Assembly (NCBI GenBank): GCA_019323575.1
Contig: JAHWHB010000041.1
Coordinates: 1-13,678, forward strand
From: Candidatus Woesearchaeota archaeon
GTDB lineage: Archaea > Nanobdellota > Nanobdellia > Woesearchaeales > ARS49
Direction of reading: 5' to 3'
Length of the DNA stretch: 13,678 nucleotides
Positions 1-4,700 of the stretch are shown piece after piece; position 1 is the first letter of the stretch, and every line of letters starts with the position of its first letter. Made by a program: the position numbers and the translations under genes. A model generated the notes under the pieces. The model was not told the origin of the DNA and did no database searches. It saw nothing but the letters and a program-made list of their open reading frames with translations.

Positions 1-301
1 ACATAATCGCATCCCTTAACAACCGCAACTGCTCCCTGTCACCAACACCAAGAGGCAGGCCCTTCTCACGATGCGCTGAAATCCTGTACATTCTATCCAG
101 AAAATCACGCATCTCATCAACAAACGGAACATTCTCGAAACTCTCAAGAAGAATATCAACCTCATCCTTCAAGTCCTTAGAAGGATACTGACTAAGAATC
201 CTCTTAGAAACAGCAAGAAAAGCATCACGCAAAACCTGTTTGCCAGTTTCAGGATTTTTCAACAAATCCAAAACAGTCTTAATCTCAGCACTCAAAACCA
301 T
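1..301 (-). CDS. Unknown helical protein, C-terminus cut by window edge
   Basis: The frame opens with ATG at 301 and stays open to base 1, giving about 100 residues that begin MVLSAEIKTVLDLLKNPETG. The visible part is charged, without membrane segments or cysteines, and looks mostly alpha-helical. I do not recognise a family. An AT-rich AATAAAA element (325-331) lies 27 nt upstream on the opposite text strand, so the message could be leaderless; no Shine-Dalgarno site is visible, only a T-rich tract. Codons end mainly in T or G, as in other minus-strand genes nearby. It lies downstream of the 341-685 gene on the same strand, with a terminator-like hairpin between them. Confidence 0.6.
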   Translation of the reverse strand, partial: MVLSAEIKTVLDLLKNPETGKQVLRDAFLAVSKRILSQYPSKDLKDEVDILLESFENVPFVDEMRDFLDRMYRISAHREKGLPLGVGDREQLRLLRDAIM

Positions 302-339
302 AAAAGAAAAAAAAAGAAAAGCTCAATAAAAGCTTTTCT
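302..339 (-). terminator. Hairpin plus T-tract after the 341-685 gene
   Basis: Arms AGAAAAGCT (315-323) and AGCTTTTCT (331-339) pair over 9 bp with a 7-base loop. Read on the minus strand they directly follow the stop of the 341-685 gene and are followed by a T-rich run down to base 302. The loop-side TTTTATT also sits 27 nt before the next ATG, so the same bases could serve as a TATA element; the two readings cannot be separated here. Confidence 0.5.
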
Positions 340-340
340 G

Positions 341-685
341 TCAGCCAAAGATTCTGCGCTTCAGCCTTTTCTGGAATTTGTCCACCAACACACTGTACTT
401 GAAATTGTTGCGGACATCTTCCACTTTTTGCTCGTCAAAGCCGTTAGGAATAATTGAAGTCAAAAGCGCGTATGCATTGATACGCTCTTCAATCTTATCC
501 CTGTCCTCTATCCGGCCGGCTTTAGCAAACTCCATGGCCTTTTCGAGAATAGCATCGGCGCCACGCTGCAAGTTCTCCAAAGATTTCTCTAAAACAGACT
601 TGTCAAACAAATCACGCTGACAGCCAAAACCACCGATGCCTCTGCTGCCGCTATTTTCAAGCCCATTGCCGTAAAACTCTGCCAT
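341..685 (-). CDS. Unknown 114-residue helical protein
   Basis: Begins MAEFYGNGLENSGSRGIGGFGCQ, a glycine-rich flexible N-terminus, then from about residue 28 to the end a charged, probably helical body ending in a basic tail (KFQKRLKRRIFG). No family recognised; it could bind nucleic acid or a protein partner, but nothing proves this. The start is fixed by a strong Shine-Dalgarno site, AGGAGG seven bases before the ATG. Only 37 bases separate it from the 3' end of tRNA-Tyr on the same strand and no TATA element lies between, so it is probably transcribed from the promoter upstream of the structured RNA and tRNA. Confidence 0.75.
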   Translation of the reverse strand: MAEFYGNGLENSGSRGIGGFGCQRDLFDKSVLEKSLENLQRGADAILEKAMEFAKAGRIEDRDKIEERINAYALLTSIIPNGFDEQKVEDVRNNFKYSVLVDKFQKRLKRRIFG

Positions 686-722
686 TTTCTATTCCTCCTG
701 CAGTTAGGGATGCAAGCCCCAG

Positions 723-793
723 TCCCTGCTCCCGGAGTCGAACCAGGATGGATAGGGCTACAGCCTATTGCTCTACCATTAAGCTAAGCAGGG
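723..793 (-). tRNA. tRNA-Tyr (anticodon GTA)
   Basis: The 71-nt minus-strand sequence folds as a complete cloverleaf. Acceptor CCCTGCT pairs with AGCAGGG, followed by discriminator A. The D stem is GCTT/GAGC with loop AATGGTA. The anticodon stem ATAGG/CCTAT encloses CTGTAGC, giving anticodon GTA. The variable loop has 4 nt, and the T arm is CCTGG-TTCGACT-CCGGG. The C1-G72 pair with A73 is the archaeal/eukaryotic tyrosine identity set. The 3' CCA is not encoded and no intron is present. Confidence 0.95.
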
Positions 794-827
794 AAAAAGA
801 ATGAAAGTCTGGAATTAGAACGCATAC

Positions 828-953
828 GCCGCGCCTTGCTTCGCAAGGTTGCCTTTTTCTCCCCGCATCTGCAAGGGGAGAAAAAGCAAGTCCCAAGACA
901 ACGAAGTTGTCTGGGCCCAGCCGAACAGGTTCGGCTTGGGCAAAGACCGCGGC
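828..953 (-). ncRNA. Candidate GC-rich multi-hairpin structured RNA upstream of tRNA-Tyr
   Basis: In an AT-rich genome this GC-rich stretch forms four consecutive hairpins enclosed by an outer helix. Outer stem: 828-833 with 948-953 (GCCGCG/CGCGGC). Arm 1: 834-839 with 843-848 (6 bp). Arm 2: 853-864 with 875-886 (12 bp). Arm 3: 896-902 with 906-912 (7 bp), extended by 892-894 with 913-915. Arm 4: 920-925 with 930-935, extended by 916-918 with 938-940. A further TTGC/GCAA helix (849-852 with 940-943) is possible but competes for 940. I see no RNase P, SRP or 5S consensus. The minus strand is preferred because a TATA element (985-994) precedes it and the minus-strand tRNA follows about 34 nt later. 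It may be an independent RNA or a structured 5' part of the tRNA precursor. The remaining bases of the 686-1107 gap show no gene. Confidence 0.55.
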
Positions 954-984
954 AACGACGATAAAAATATCAGACCGAATCAAT

Positions 985-994
985 AACTATAAGT
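985..994 (-). promoter_or_regulatory. TATA element for structured RNA and tRNA-Tyr
   Basis: ACTTATAGTT on the minus strand, placing transcription start near 960, just before the outer stem of the structured RNA. It is the only clear promoter upstream of the structured RNA, tRNA and 341-685 gene. Confidence 0.45.
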
Positions 995-1107
995 AGAACT
1001 AGCAAAAACAAAATCCAACATCCGTTTGCTAAATTTATCCATCATAACAACAAAGAAAGCACAACAAATATTTAAAACTATTGTTTTTTTACCACCAAAA
1101 AGGGACA

Positions 1108-1596
1108 TCATCTTCTAGTGACAGTAAAATTGCAGACCAAGTCCTTATAGACAACACCCTTTTTTCTCTTTGCAAAACTAACCAGTTCACCAACATCCAA
1201 AGAGGTGCACTTGTGAAGCCTGCTCTGCTCCGGACGACTCGGGTTATAATAACCGACAGCAACATCAAGAGAACTCTCAACAAACCACTCGTCGCCAAGA
1301 TGCAAAGAATACTTCAACTGATCATTAGCACCAGAGCCCAGAACCCTACCATTAGAATCAAATGCAACAACATCAGAAAAATAGCCAGGAATCACCCTAA
1401 CAGGACCAGACGGAACATTCCAAAAATCACCAGTCTTAGTGGAAAGAGGGTTGCCGTTAATGTCAGAAATCCCGCCCTGCAACTGCAAAGGACCAGCCCA
1501 AGAAGGCAAAGAACGAGCAGCAAAACCAGTATAATCATCAAACATAACAATAACACCAAGCACAGCAACAATCAAAAACAACAGATACTTACGCAT
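1108..1596 (-). CDS. Small exported or membrane-anchored protein
   Basis: 162 residues beginning MRKYLLFLIVAVLGVIVMF, a basic N-terminus followed by a hydrophobic helix of about 18 residues, either a signal peptide or an anchor. The rest is rich in short beta-prone segments, glycine and aromatic residues with two cysteines near the C-terminus, suggesting an extracytoplasmic beta-sandwich-like domain; no family recognised. The frame continues upstream, but the ATG at 1596 has GAGG five bases before it and is directly followed by the export signal, so this start is chosen. AT-rich elements around 1611-1639 could be its promoter. It is divergent from the 1688 gene. Its layout resembles the 3071-3472 protein. 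Confidence 0.75.
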   Translation of the reverse strand: MRKYLLFLIVAVLGVIVMFDDYTGFAARSLPSWAGPLQLQGGISDINGNPLSTKTGDFWNVPSGPVRVIPGYFSDVVAFDSNGRVLGSGANDQLKYSLHLGDEWFVESSLDVAVGYYNPSRPEQSRLHKCTSLDVGELVSFAKRKKGVVYKDLVCNFTVTRR

Positions 1597-1655
1597 AACA
1601 ACCTCTTTTAATAAAAAATATAGAAGAGAGAATAAAAAGATTTCCATAAGCAAAA

Positions 1656-1664
1656 GATATAAAA
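1656..1664 (+). promoter_or_regulatory. TATA element for the 1688 gene
   Basis: GATATAAAA preceded by an A-rich BRE-like stretch, centred about 28 nt before the ATG, which fits a leaderless message. Confidence 0.6.
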
Positions 1665-1687
1665 AACCTTCATGAAAACACAGCAAT

Positions 1688-1888
1688 ATGGCAATAAACC
1701 AGATGCTTGAAGATACCGGATGGGGAGCAATAGGCTCATCACCACCAACAGCATCAGATGCAGAAGAAACACTGAAGCTCACAGACGAAGAAATTTTCGG
1801 AATATACCAAAGATACGAAAAAATGCTCGACGAAATGTTGAACACTCCAGAATTCTACAAACTGCTCAAAAATACAAAAGCTTTATAA
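1688..1888 (+). CDS. Unknown 66-residue acidic protein
   Basis: Begins MAINQMLEDTGWGAIGSSPP; residues 1-24 look disordered, residues 28-64 are a charged amphipathic helix (LTDEEIFGIYQRYEKMLDEM). No membrane segment and no cysteine. No family recognised; the acidic helix suggests a protein-binding small protein. A TATA element at the expected distance and A-ending codons like the neighbouring plus-strand genes support it as real. No Shine-Dalgarno site, as expected for a leaderless start. Confidence 0.65.
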   Translation: MAINQMLEDTGWGAIGSSPPTASDAEETLKLTDEEIFGIYQRYEKMLDEMLNTPEFYKLLKNTKAL

Positions 1889-1889
1889 A
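1882..1889 (+). promoter_or_regulatory. TATA element for the 1914 gene
   Basis: TTTATAAA overlaps the 3' end of the previous gene and is centred about 28 nt before the next ATG; the message would start at or just before the start codon. Confidence 0.6.
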
Positions 1890-1913
1890 TAAAAGCCGAA
1901 ATTTCTGTAACTT

Positions 1914-2375
1914 ATGAGTGAAGACATAAACAAGTTAGCAAATAAAGTATACAGGGCTGTAAGAAAAAGAGAATATAGAGACAGCTTCTTTGAAAAAGTA
2001 AACACAGCACTAGACACAAACAACCAAGAAAGACTAGGAAGAATAGGAAAAATATTCAATCTGCCAGAGGACCACACAGAAGCAATACTATTACAATCAT
2101 CCTACAAGCACTCAAACGCAAAAATAGAAGAGCAGGTAGAAGAACACGCACGCGCGCTGATTGCATTTGCCAGAGAAGGAAACTACGCACAAAGACTCTT
2201 CAACATAGTAGAAGACTCATACACAAAAGGAAGAAACAGGCTAACAAGAATAGCAAGAAGATTCGGAATACCGCCAGAACTATCAGACAGAGTATTCTCA
2301 ACAGCATACAACATGACAATAAATTACGACAAAGCATTCAAATCCGAAGAACCAGAAAAAACACCTGAAAACTAA
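1914..2375 (+). CDS. Unknown basic helical protein, 153 residues
   Basis: Begins MSEDINKLANKVYRAVRKRE and looks helical throughout, with many Arg/Lys (for example KGRNRLTRIARRFGIPPEL around residues 107-125) and an acidic/proline tail (EEPEKTPEN). No membrane segment and no cysteine. The RLTRIARRFGIPPELSDRV stretch resembles a helix-turn-helix-like segment but I cannot assign a family. Own TATA element upstream, so probably leaderless; codons end mainly in A. Confidence 0.7.
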   Translation: MSEDINKLANKVYRAVRKREYRDSFFEKVNTALDTNNQERLGRIGKIFNLPEDHTEAILLQSSYKHSNAKIEEQVEEHARALIAFAREGNYAQRLFNIVEDSYTKGRNRLTRIARRFGIPPELSDRVFSTAYNMTINYDKAFKSEEPEKTPEN

Positions 2376-2383
2376 TTGAAACA

Positions 2384-2391
2384 TTTTTAAA
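2384..2391 (+). promoter_or_regulatory. TATA element for the 2415 gene
   Basis: TTTTTAAA, centred about 27 nt before the ATG. Confidence 0.5.
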
Positions 2392-2414
2392 CCACCCTTT
2401 CTTTTTAGACTAAA

Positions 2415-2672
2415 ATGAAAATAGTAAAAAAAGCAAAAGAGTTCGAACACGAAGTTAAAAACAGAATGTTCACAGCAATAGCAGCAGCATTCGCACTGGT
2501 AATCGCTTTGAGCTGGAACGACTTCATCAAAGGAGTAGTCACAAAAATAGTGCAGTCGCTAGGACTAACAAACGAAACCTGGATATTCCAGCTAATCGCC
2601 GCAGTATTAACAACAATAATCTGCGTTCTAGGAATAACATACGCCTCAAGAATAAACGGAAACAACAAGTAA
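2415..2672 (+). CDS. DUF5654-like small membrane protein
   Basis: 85 residues. Residues 1-17 form a charged amphipathic helix (MKIVKKAKEFEHEVKNR). Residues 18-47 carry the hydrophobic segment with the AxALVIALSWNDFIKG signature I associate with DUF5654, and residues 55-78 form a second membrane helix (FQLIAAVLTTIICVLGITYA). It probably sits in the cytoplasmic membrane as a hairpin of two helices. The family is common in archaea and has no established function. The assignment rests on recalled motif likeness, not a search. Confidence 0.65.
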   Translation: MKIVKKAKEFEHEVKNRMFTAIAAAFALVIALSWNDFIKGVVTKIVQSLGLTNETWIFQLIAAVLTTIICVLGITYASRINGNNK

Positions 2673-2684
2673 AGAATAGAAAAG

Positions 2685-2693
2685 AATATATTA
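2685..2693 (+). promoter_or_regulatory. TATA element for the 2727 gene
   Basis: AATATATTA, about 38 nt before the ATG, which would leave a leader of roughly 10 nt. Confidence 0.45.
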
Positions 2694-2726
2694 CAGACAA
2701 CTTAAGTTCGTTCTGGGAAAAAAGAG

Positions 2727-3074
2727 ATGGACAAGCAAACAACAATCCACGAACTAAAAGAAAAAATAAAACAGTTCTGCGACGAAAGAGAATGGGACAA
2801 ATACCACAACGCAAAAGACCTAGCCATAGGAATAATCACAGAAGCATCAGAGCTGCTAGAGCATTTCAGATTCAGAGAGAGCGAGATAATAGACAAGAAA
2901 AGAGAACAAATCTGCGAAGAACTGTCAGACGTGCTCTACTTCGTATTAAGACTGGCGCAAAAATACGACATAGACCTGACAACAGAACTCAACAAGAAAA
3001 TGGTGAAAAACACAGAAAAATACCCAGTAGAAGAATGCTTAAAGAAAGAATACAAGAAGTACAACGAGCGCTAA
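2727..3074 (+). CDS. MazG-like nucleoside triphosphate pyrophosphohydrolase (DCTPP1-like)
   Basis: 115 residues, the usual size for single-domain all-alpha NTP pyrophosphatases. The family metal-binding pattern ExxE...ExxD is present: E42-L-L-E45 and E65-L-S-D68, within the conserved EASELLEHFRF and EELSDVLYFVLRLA segments. The HNAKDLAIGI lead-in and the KMVKNTEKYP tail match the dCTPase/DCTPP1 branch better than full-length MazG. Members hydrolyse dNTPs or damaged nucleotides to the monophosphate and pyrophosphate, usually as dimers or tetramers, in the cytoplasm as housecleaning enzymes. Substrate is inferred only. Its stop overlaps the stop of the convergent 3071-3472 gene by 4 bases, so there is no room for a terminator between them. 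Confidence 0.85.
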   Translation: MDKQTTIHELKEKIKQFCDEREWDKYHNAKDLAIGIITEASELLEHFRFRESEIIDKKREQICEELSDVLYFVLRLAQKYDIDLTTELNKKMVKNTEKYPVEECLKKEYKKYNER

Positions 3075-3472
3075 ACCTTGCTGCCAATAGGCTTGCCAAT
3101 ACTCACACCAATACCAACAACATCACGGCTTCTAAAAGCACACGTTGGAAGATAATTGCAGTTCAAGCCAAGAAAAACCTGATCCTGAAAGATGACTTTG
3201 CTGAAAACATCACACTTAAACCCGCCAACAACAAAATCAACATCAGCATCACCCAAAATCAAACTGAATTTGTCATTATAAGAAACACTCTGACCAACAA
3301 CCCTGTTATTGGAAACAGCCTGAACAGAATAAACACAGCCAGGCTGAACACCATAAACAGTACCAATAACCTCCTTGTAGCCAGCCATAACACTGCCTGA
3401 CAAAGCGAGATTGTAGACCAACAAAGCCAACGCTATTAATGTCAAAAAAATCAACAAAAAATATGACCTCAT
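3071..3472 (-). CDS. Small exported cysteine-containing protein
   Basis: 133 residues beginning MRSYFLLIFLTLIALALLVY, a signal peptide or N-terminal anchor up to about residue 25. The remainder is beta-prone with four cysteines (GCVYS, FKCDVF, LNCNYLPTCAF), which could form two disulfides outside the cell. No family recognised. Its ATG overlaps the TGA of the upstream 14-residue peptide as ATGA (3469-3472), so translation is probably coupled. Layout is like the 1108-1596 protein, but I see no clear sequence relation. Confidence 0.75.
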   Translation of the reverse strand: MRSYFLLIFLTLIALALLVYNLALSGSVMAGYKEVIGTVYGVQPGCVYSVQAVSNNRVVGQSVSYNDKFSLILGDADVDFVVGGFKCDVFSKVIFQDQVFLGLNCNYLPTCAFRSRDVVGIGVSIGKPIGSKV

Positions 3473-3513
3473 TTCTTCTTTTTCTTCTTAGGACCACACT
3501 TGCCGCACGACAT
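3469..3513 (-). CDS. 14-residue CxxC/poly-lysine peptide
   Basis: The peptide is MSCGKCGPKKKKKK. A near-perfect Shine-Dalgarno match, GAGGTGATC, ends three bases before the ATG, and a TATA element lies further upstream. The TGA stop overlaps the ATG of the exported-protein gene as ATGA. The Cys-Gly-Lys-Cys motif could bind metal or be redox-active and the lysine tail could contact nucleic acid or membrane; both are speculation. It may instead be a leader ORF whose only role is to couple translation. The strong initiation site and tight overlap argue for translation; a function for the product is unproved. Confidence 0.5.
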   Translation of the reverse strand: MSCGKCGPKKKKKK

Positions 3514-3516
3514 GAA

Positions 3517-3525
3517 GATCACCTC
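3517..3525 (-). promoter_or_regulatory. Strong Shine-Dalgarno site for the 14-residue ORF
   Basis: GAGGTGATC on the minus strand, complementary to the archaeal 16S 3' end (GATCACCTC). It decides the start at 3513. Confidence 0.75.
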
Positions 3526-3545
3526 TCACACACCAGAATGTACAC

Positions 3546-3556
3546 TATAATAAAAA
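3546..3556 (-). promoter_or_regulatory. TATA element for the 3513-3071 unit
   Basis: TTTTTATTATA on the minus strand, placing transcription start close to 3525-3530, just before the Shine-Dalgarno site. Confidence 0.5.
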
Positions 3557-3565
3557 TGTTGTGAA

Positions 3566-4084
3566 TTACATTGAACGATTAAACTGATCGTAAGCACGAG
3601 CAGCAGCATCATAAATCAAAGGCCTGTACTTTTGAGGCACTTCAAGCTTTTCAAGCAAAGGCTCAAGATTATCATGCAAAACCGCCCTGAACTGAGTCAG
3701 AAAAGGAACACCACTGATTTTATCAAGACAAGGACGCATGTAATCGGCAGAAGAACCAAACAAAGCCTTTGATTCCCTCTTCAAAATCCTCGCCAAGCCG
3801 GAAACATCAGAAGCAGACAGGCCAGAAACCTCCAAAAAATCCTTCTTAGAAAGATACTTGTCATCACAACGAATAGAAATAAGACCCCTAGTACACATAA
3901 TGAAATTAAAGGAACCATTCTCATCACTCAAATCAACACTCACAGCGCCATTAGGAAAAGTCTCAACATACACCGCATAAGGCCGAGAGTTAGCACTAAC
4001 ACCGCCCTCAAACCTCAAAACAGGAATATCAGGCAAAGAATCATACTCCAACGCCACAAACCTGTCAAGCTTTCTCACTGCCAT
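3566..4084 (-). CDS. Unknown 172-residue protein next to the peptide operon
   Basis: Begins MAVRKLDRFVALEYDSLPD. Residues 1-85 look beta-rich (alternating hydrophobic strands such as YAVYVETFPNGAVSVDLSD); residues 88-172 look helical (LEVSGLSASDVSGLARILKR and onward). No membrane segment, few cysteines. No family recognised. An in-frame GTG lies two codons upstream, but the ATG at 4084 has GAGG seven bases before it and a TATA element about 27 nt away. It lies directly downstream of the three cysteine-rich peptides on the same strand with its own promoter, so a role in that pathway is possible but not shown. Confidence 0.7.
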   Translation of the reverse strand: MAVRKLDRFVALEYDSLPDIPVLRFEGGVSANSRPYAVYVETFPNGAVSVDLSDENGSFNFIMCTRGLISIRCDDKYLSKKDFLEVSGLSASDVSGLARILKRESKALFGSSADYMRPCLDKISGVPFLTQFRAVLHDNLEPLLEKLEVPQKYRPLIYDAAARAYDQFNRSM

Positions 4085-4106
4085 AAACACGCCTCAAAAC
4101 AAGGGG

Positions 4107-4114
4107 TATTTAAA
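4107..4114 (-). promoter_or_regulatory. TATA element for the 3566-4084 gene
   Basis: TTTAAATA on the minus strand between the last peptide gene and the ATG at 4084, centred about 26 nt upstream of it. Confidence 0.55.
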
Positions 4115-4123
4115 GGTTGCTGA

Positions 4124-4315
4124 CTATCTATCACTGTAAATATCATCGCAAGTACAATCCCTAGTGCACCTATTACACATGCAAAAAGGAGAACCTATAC
4201 AATTGGAATCATACATCTTACTAACAAACTTTCTAGAAGAATAAACAACCGGCTCCTCATCAGAACCACCATCAACAGACTCCAAAGCATCCTCCAACTT
4301 AACATACTCTTCCAT
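4124..4315 (-). CDS. Cysteine-rich RiPP precursor-like peptide, copy 3
   Basis: 63 residues. The leader half, MEEYVKLEDALESVDGG plus SDEEPVVYSSRKFVSKMYDSN, is shared with the two upstream copies. The C-terminal part has six cysteines at residues 39, 45, 47, 50, 54 and 56, spaced C-x5-C-x-C-x2-C-x3-C-x-C, ending CDDIYSDR. V-x-GG with Leu three residues before the Val resembles a double-glycine leader. ATG 4318 is also possible (one extra Met) and overlaps the TAA of copy 2 as TAATG; I chose 4315 by alignment. It is the last peptide of the operon whose first gene is the radical SAM enzyme. Likely an enzyme substrate; a metal-binding peptide is the alternative. Confidence 0.75.
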   Translation of the reverse strand: MEEYVKLEDALESVDGGSDEEPVVYSSRKFVSKMYDSNCIGSPFCMCNRCTRDCTCDDIYSDR

Positions 4316-4317
4316 CA

Positions 4318-4503
4318 TTAATACCAAATAGTATCACACTCACAATGATCAGTGCACCTATTGCACCTACAGTAAGGATTCCCTATACAATTGGAATCAT
4401 ACATCTTACTAACAAACTTTCTAGAAGAATAAACAACCGGCTCCTCATCAGAACCACCATCAACAGACTCCAAAGCATCCTCCAACTTAACATACTCTTC
4501 CAT
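4318..4503 (-). CDS. Cysteine-rich RiPP precursor-like peptide, copy 2
   Basis: 61 residues. Residues 1-40 are identical in protein and DNA to copy 3 (perfect 122-bp match), then the core diverges: after CIG it reads NPYCRCNRCTDHCECDTIWY. Six cysteines at 39, 45, 47, 50, 54 and 56 with the same spacing as copy 3. The ATG directly follows the TGA of copy 1 with zero spacing, implying translational coupling; a partial GGTG/GAT ribosome site lies in the end of copy 1. Identical leader with changed core residues is what a single maturation enzyme acting on several products would favour. Confidence 0.78.
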   Translation of the reverse strand: MEEYVKLEDALESVDGGSDEEPVVYSSRKFVSKMYDSNCIGNPYCRCNRCTDHCECDTIWY

Positions 4504-4695
4504 TCAATCACACCAAATGTTATCACAACTGCAATCAGAAGTACACCTGTTGCACCTGCAAAAAGGACTCCCTATACAATTAGAATCATACATCTTGCTT
4601 ACAAACTGCTTATACGAATAAATTCTGGGCTCCTCATCAGAACCACCATCAACAGACTCCAAAGCATCCTCCAACTTAACATAATCCTCTCTCAT
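4504..4695 (-). CDS. Cysteine-rich RiPP precursor-like peptide, copy 1
   Basis: 63 residues beginning MREDYVKLEDALESVDGG. It keeps the first 22 leader residues, differs in the middle (RIYSYKQ for VVYSSRK), and has the core CIGSPFCRCNRC then TSDCSCDNIWCD with seven cysteines (40, 46, 48, 51, 55, 57, 62). The frame extends to a GTG at 4704, but the ATG at 4695 is preferred because the sequence GAGGTGA, made from the last codons and stop of the radical SAM gene, is a well-placed Shine-Dalgarno site for it. It is the first and most divergent of the three copies. Confidence 0.8.
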   Translation of the reverse strand: MREDYVKLEDALESVDGGSDEEPRIYSYKQFVSKMYDSNCIGSPFCRCNRCTSDCSCDNIWCD

Positions 4696-4700
4696 TTTAC

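Larger units (their letters stand above)
4124..4695 (-). repeat. Three tandem gene-length direct repeats (peptide paralogues)
   Basis: Copies 3 and 2 are identical over 122 bp (4194-4315 and 4382-4503, period 188 bp), covering the leader and the first core residues. Copy 1 shares the leader DNA (56 identical bases near the 5' end) but has diverged in the middle. The 3' core-coding ends differ in all three. Confidence 0.95.

Noticed and set aside
765..983. Minus-strand 72-codon open frame across the structured RNA and part of the tRNA
   Set aside because: It runs through perfect hairpins and into the tRNA gene, has no ribosome site, and its composition follows the RNA structure.
1081..1611. 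Plus-strand 176-codon open frame
   Set aside because: Antisense to the exported-protein gene, low-complexity Asn/Thr/Arg-rich translation and no promoter or ribosome site.
2792..3400. Plus-strand 202-codon open frame
   Set aside because: Out of frame within the MazG-like gene and antisense to the next gene; Arg/Asn-rich shadow translation.
4084..4090. GTG start two codons upstream of the ATG (same pattern at 7962-7968)
   Set aside because: The ATG fits the TATA distance and, at 4084, the Shine-Dalgarno spacing better in both genes.
4124..4695. CRISPR-like or transposon repeat
   Set aside because: The repeats are gene-length coding units in one frame, with no short palindromic repeat-spacer pattern and no terminal inverted repeats.
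4124..4695. Known SCIFF peptides
   Set aside because: The count of six cysteines is similar, but spacing, leader and length differ from SCIFF, and the enzyme lacks any specific mark I could tie to that family.
4124..4695. Metallothionein-like metal storage peptides
   Set aside because: The CxC and CxxC spacing allows it, but the leader-core pattern and translational coupling to a SPASM enzyme make a modified peptide more likely; kept as an alternative.
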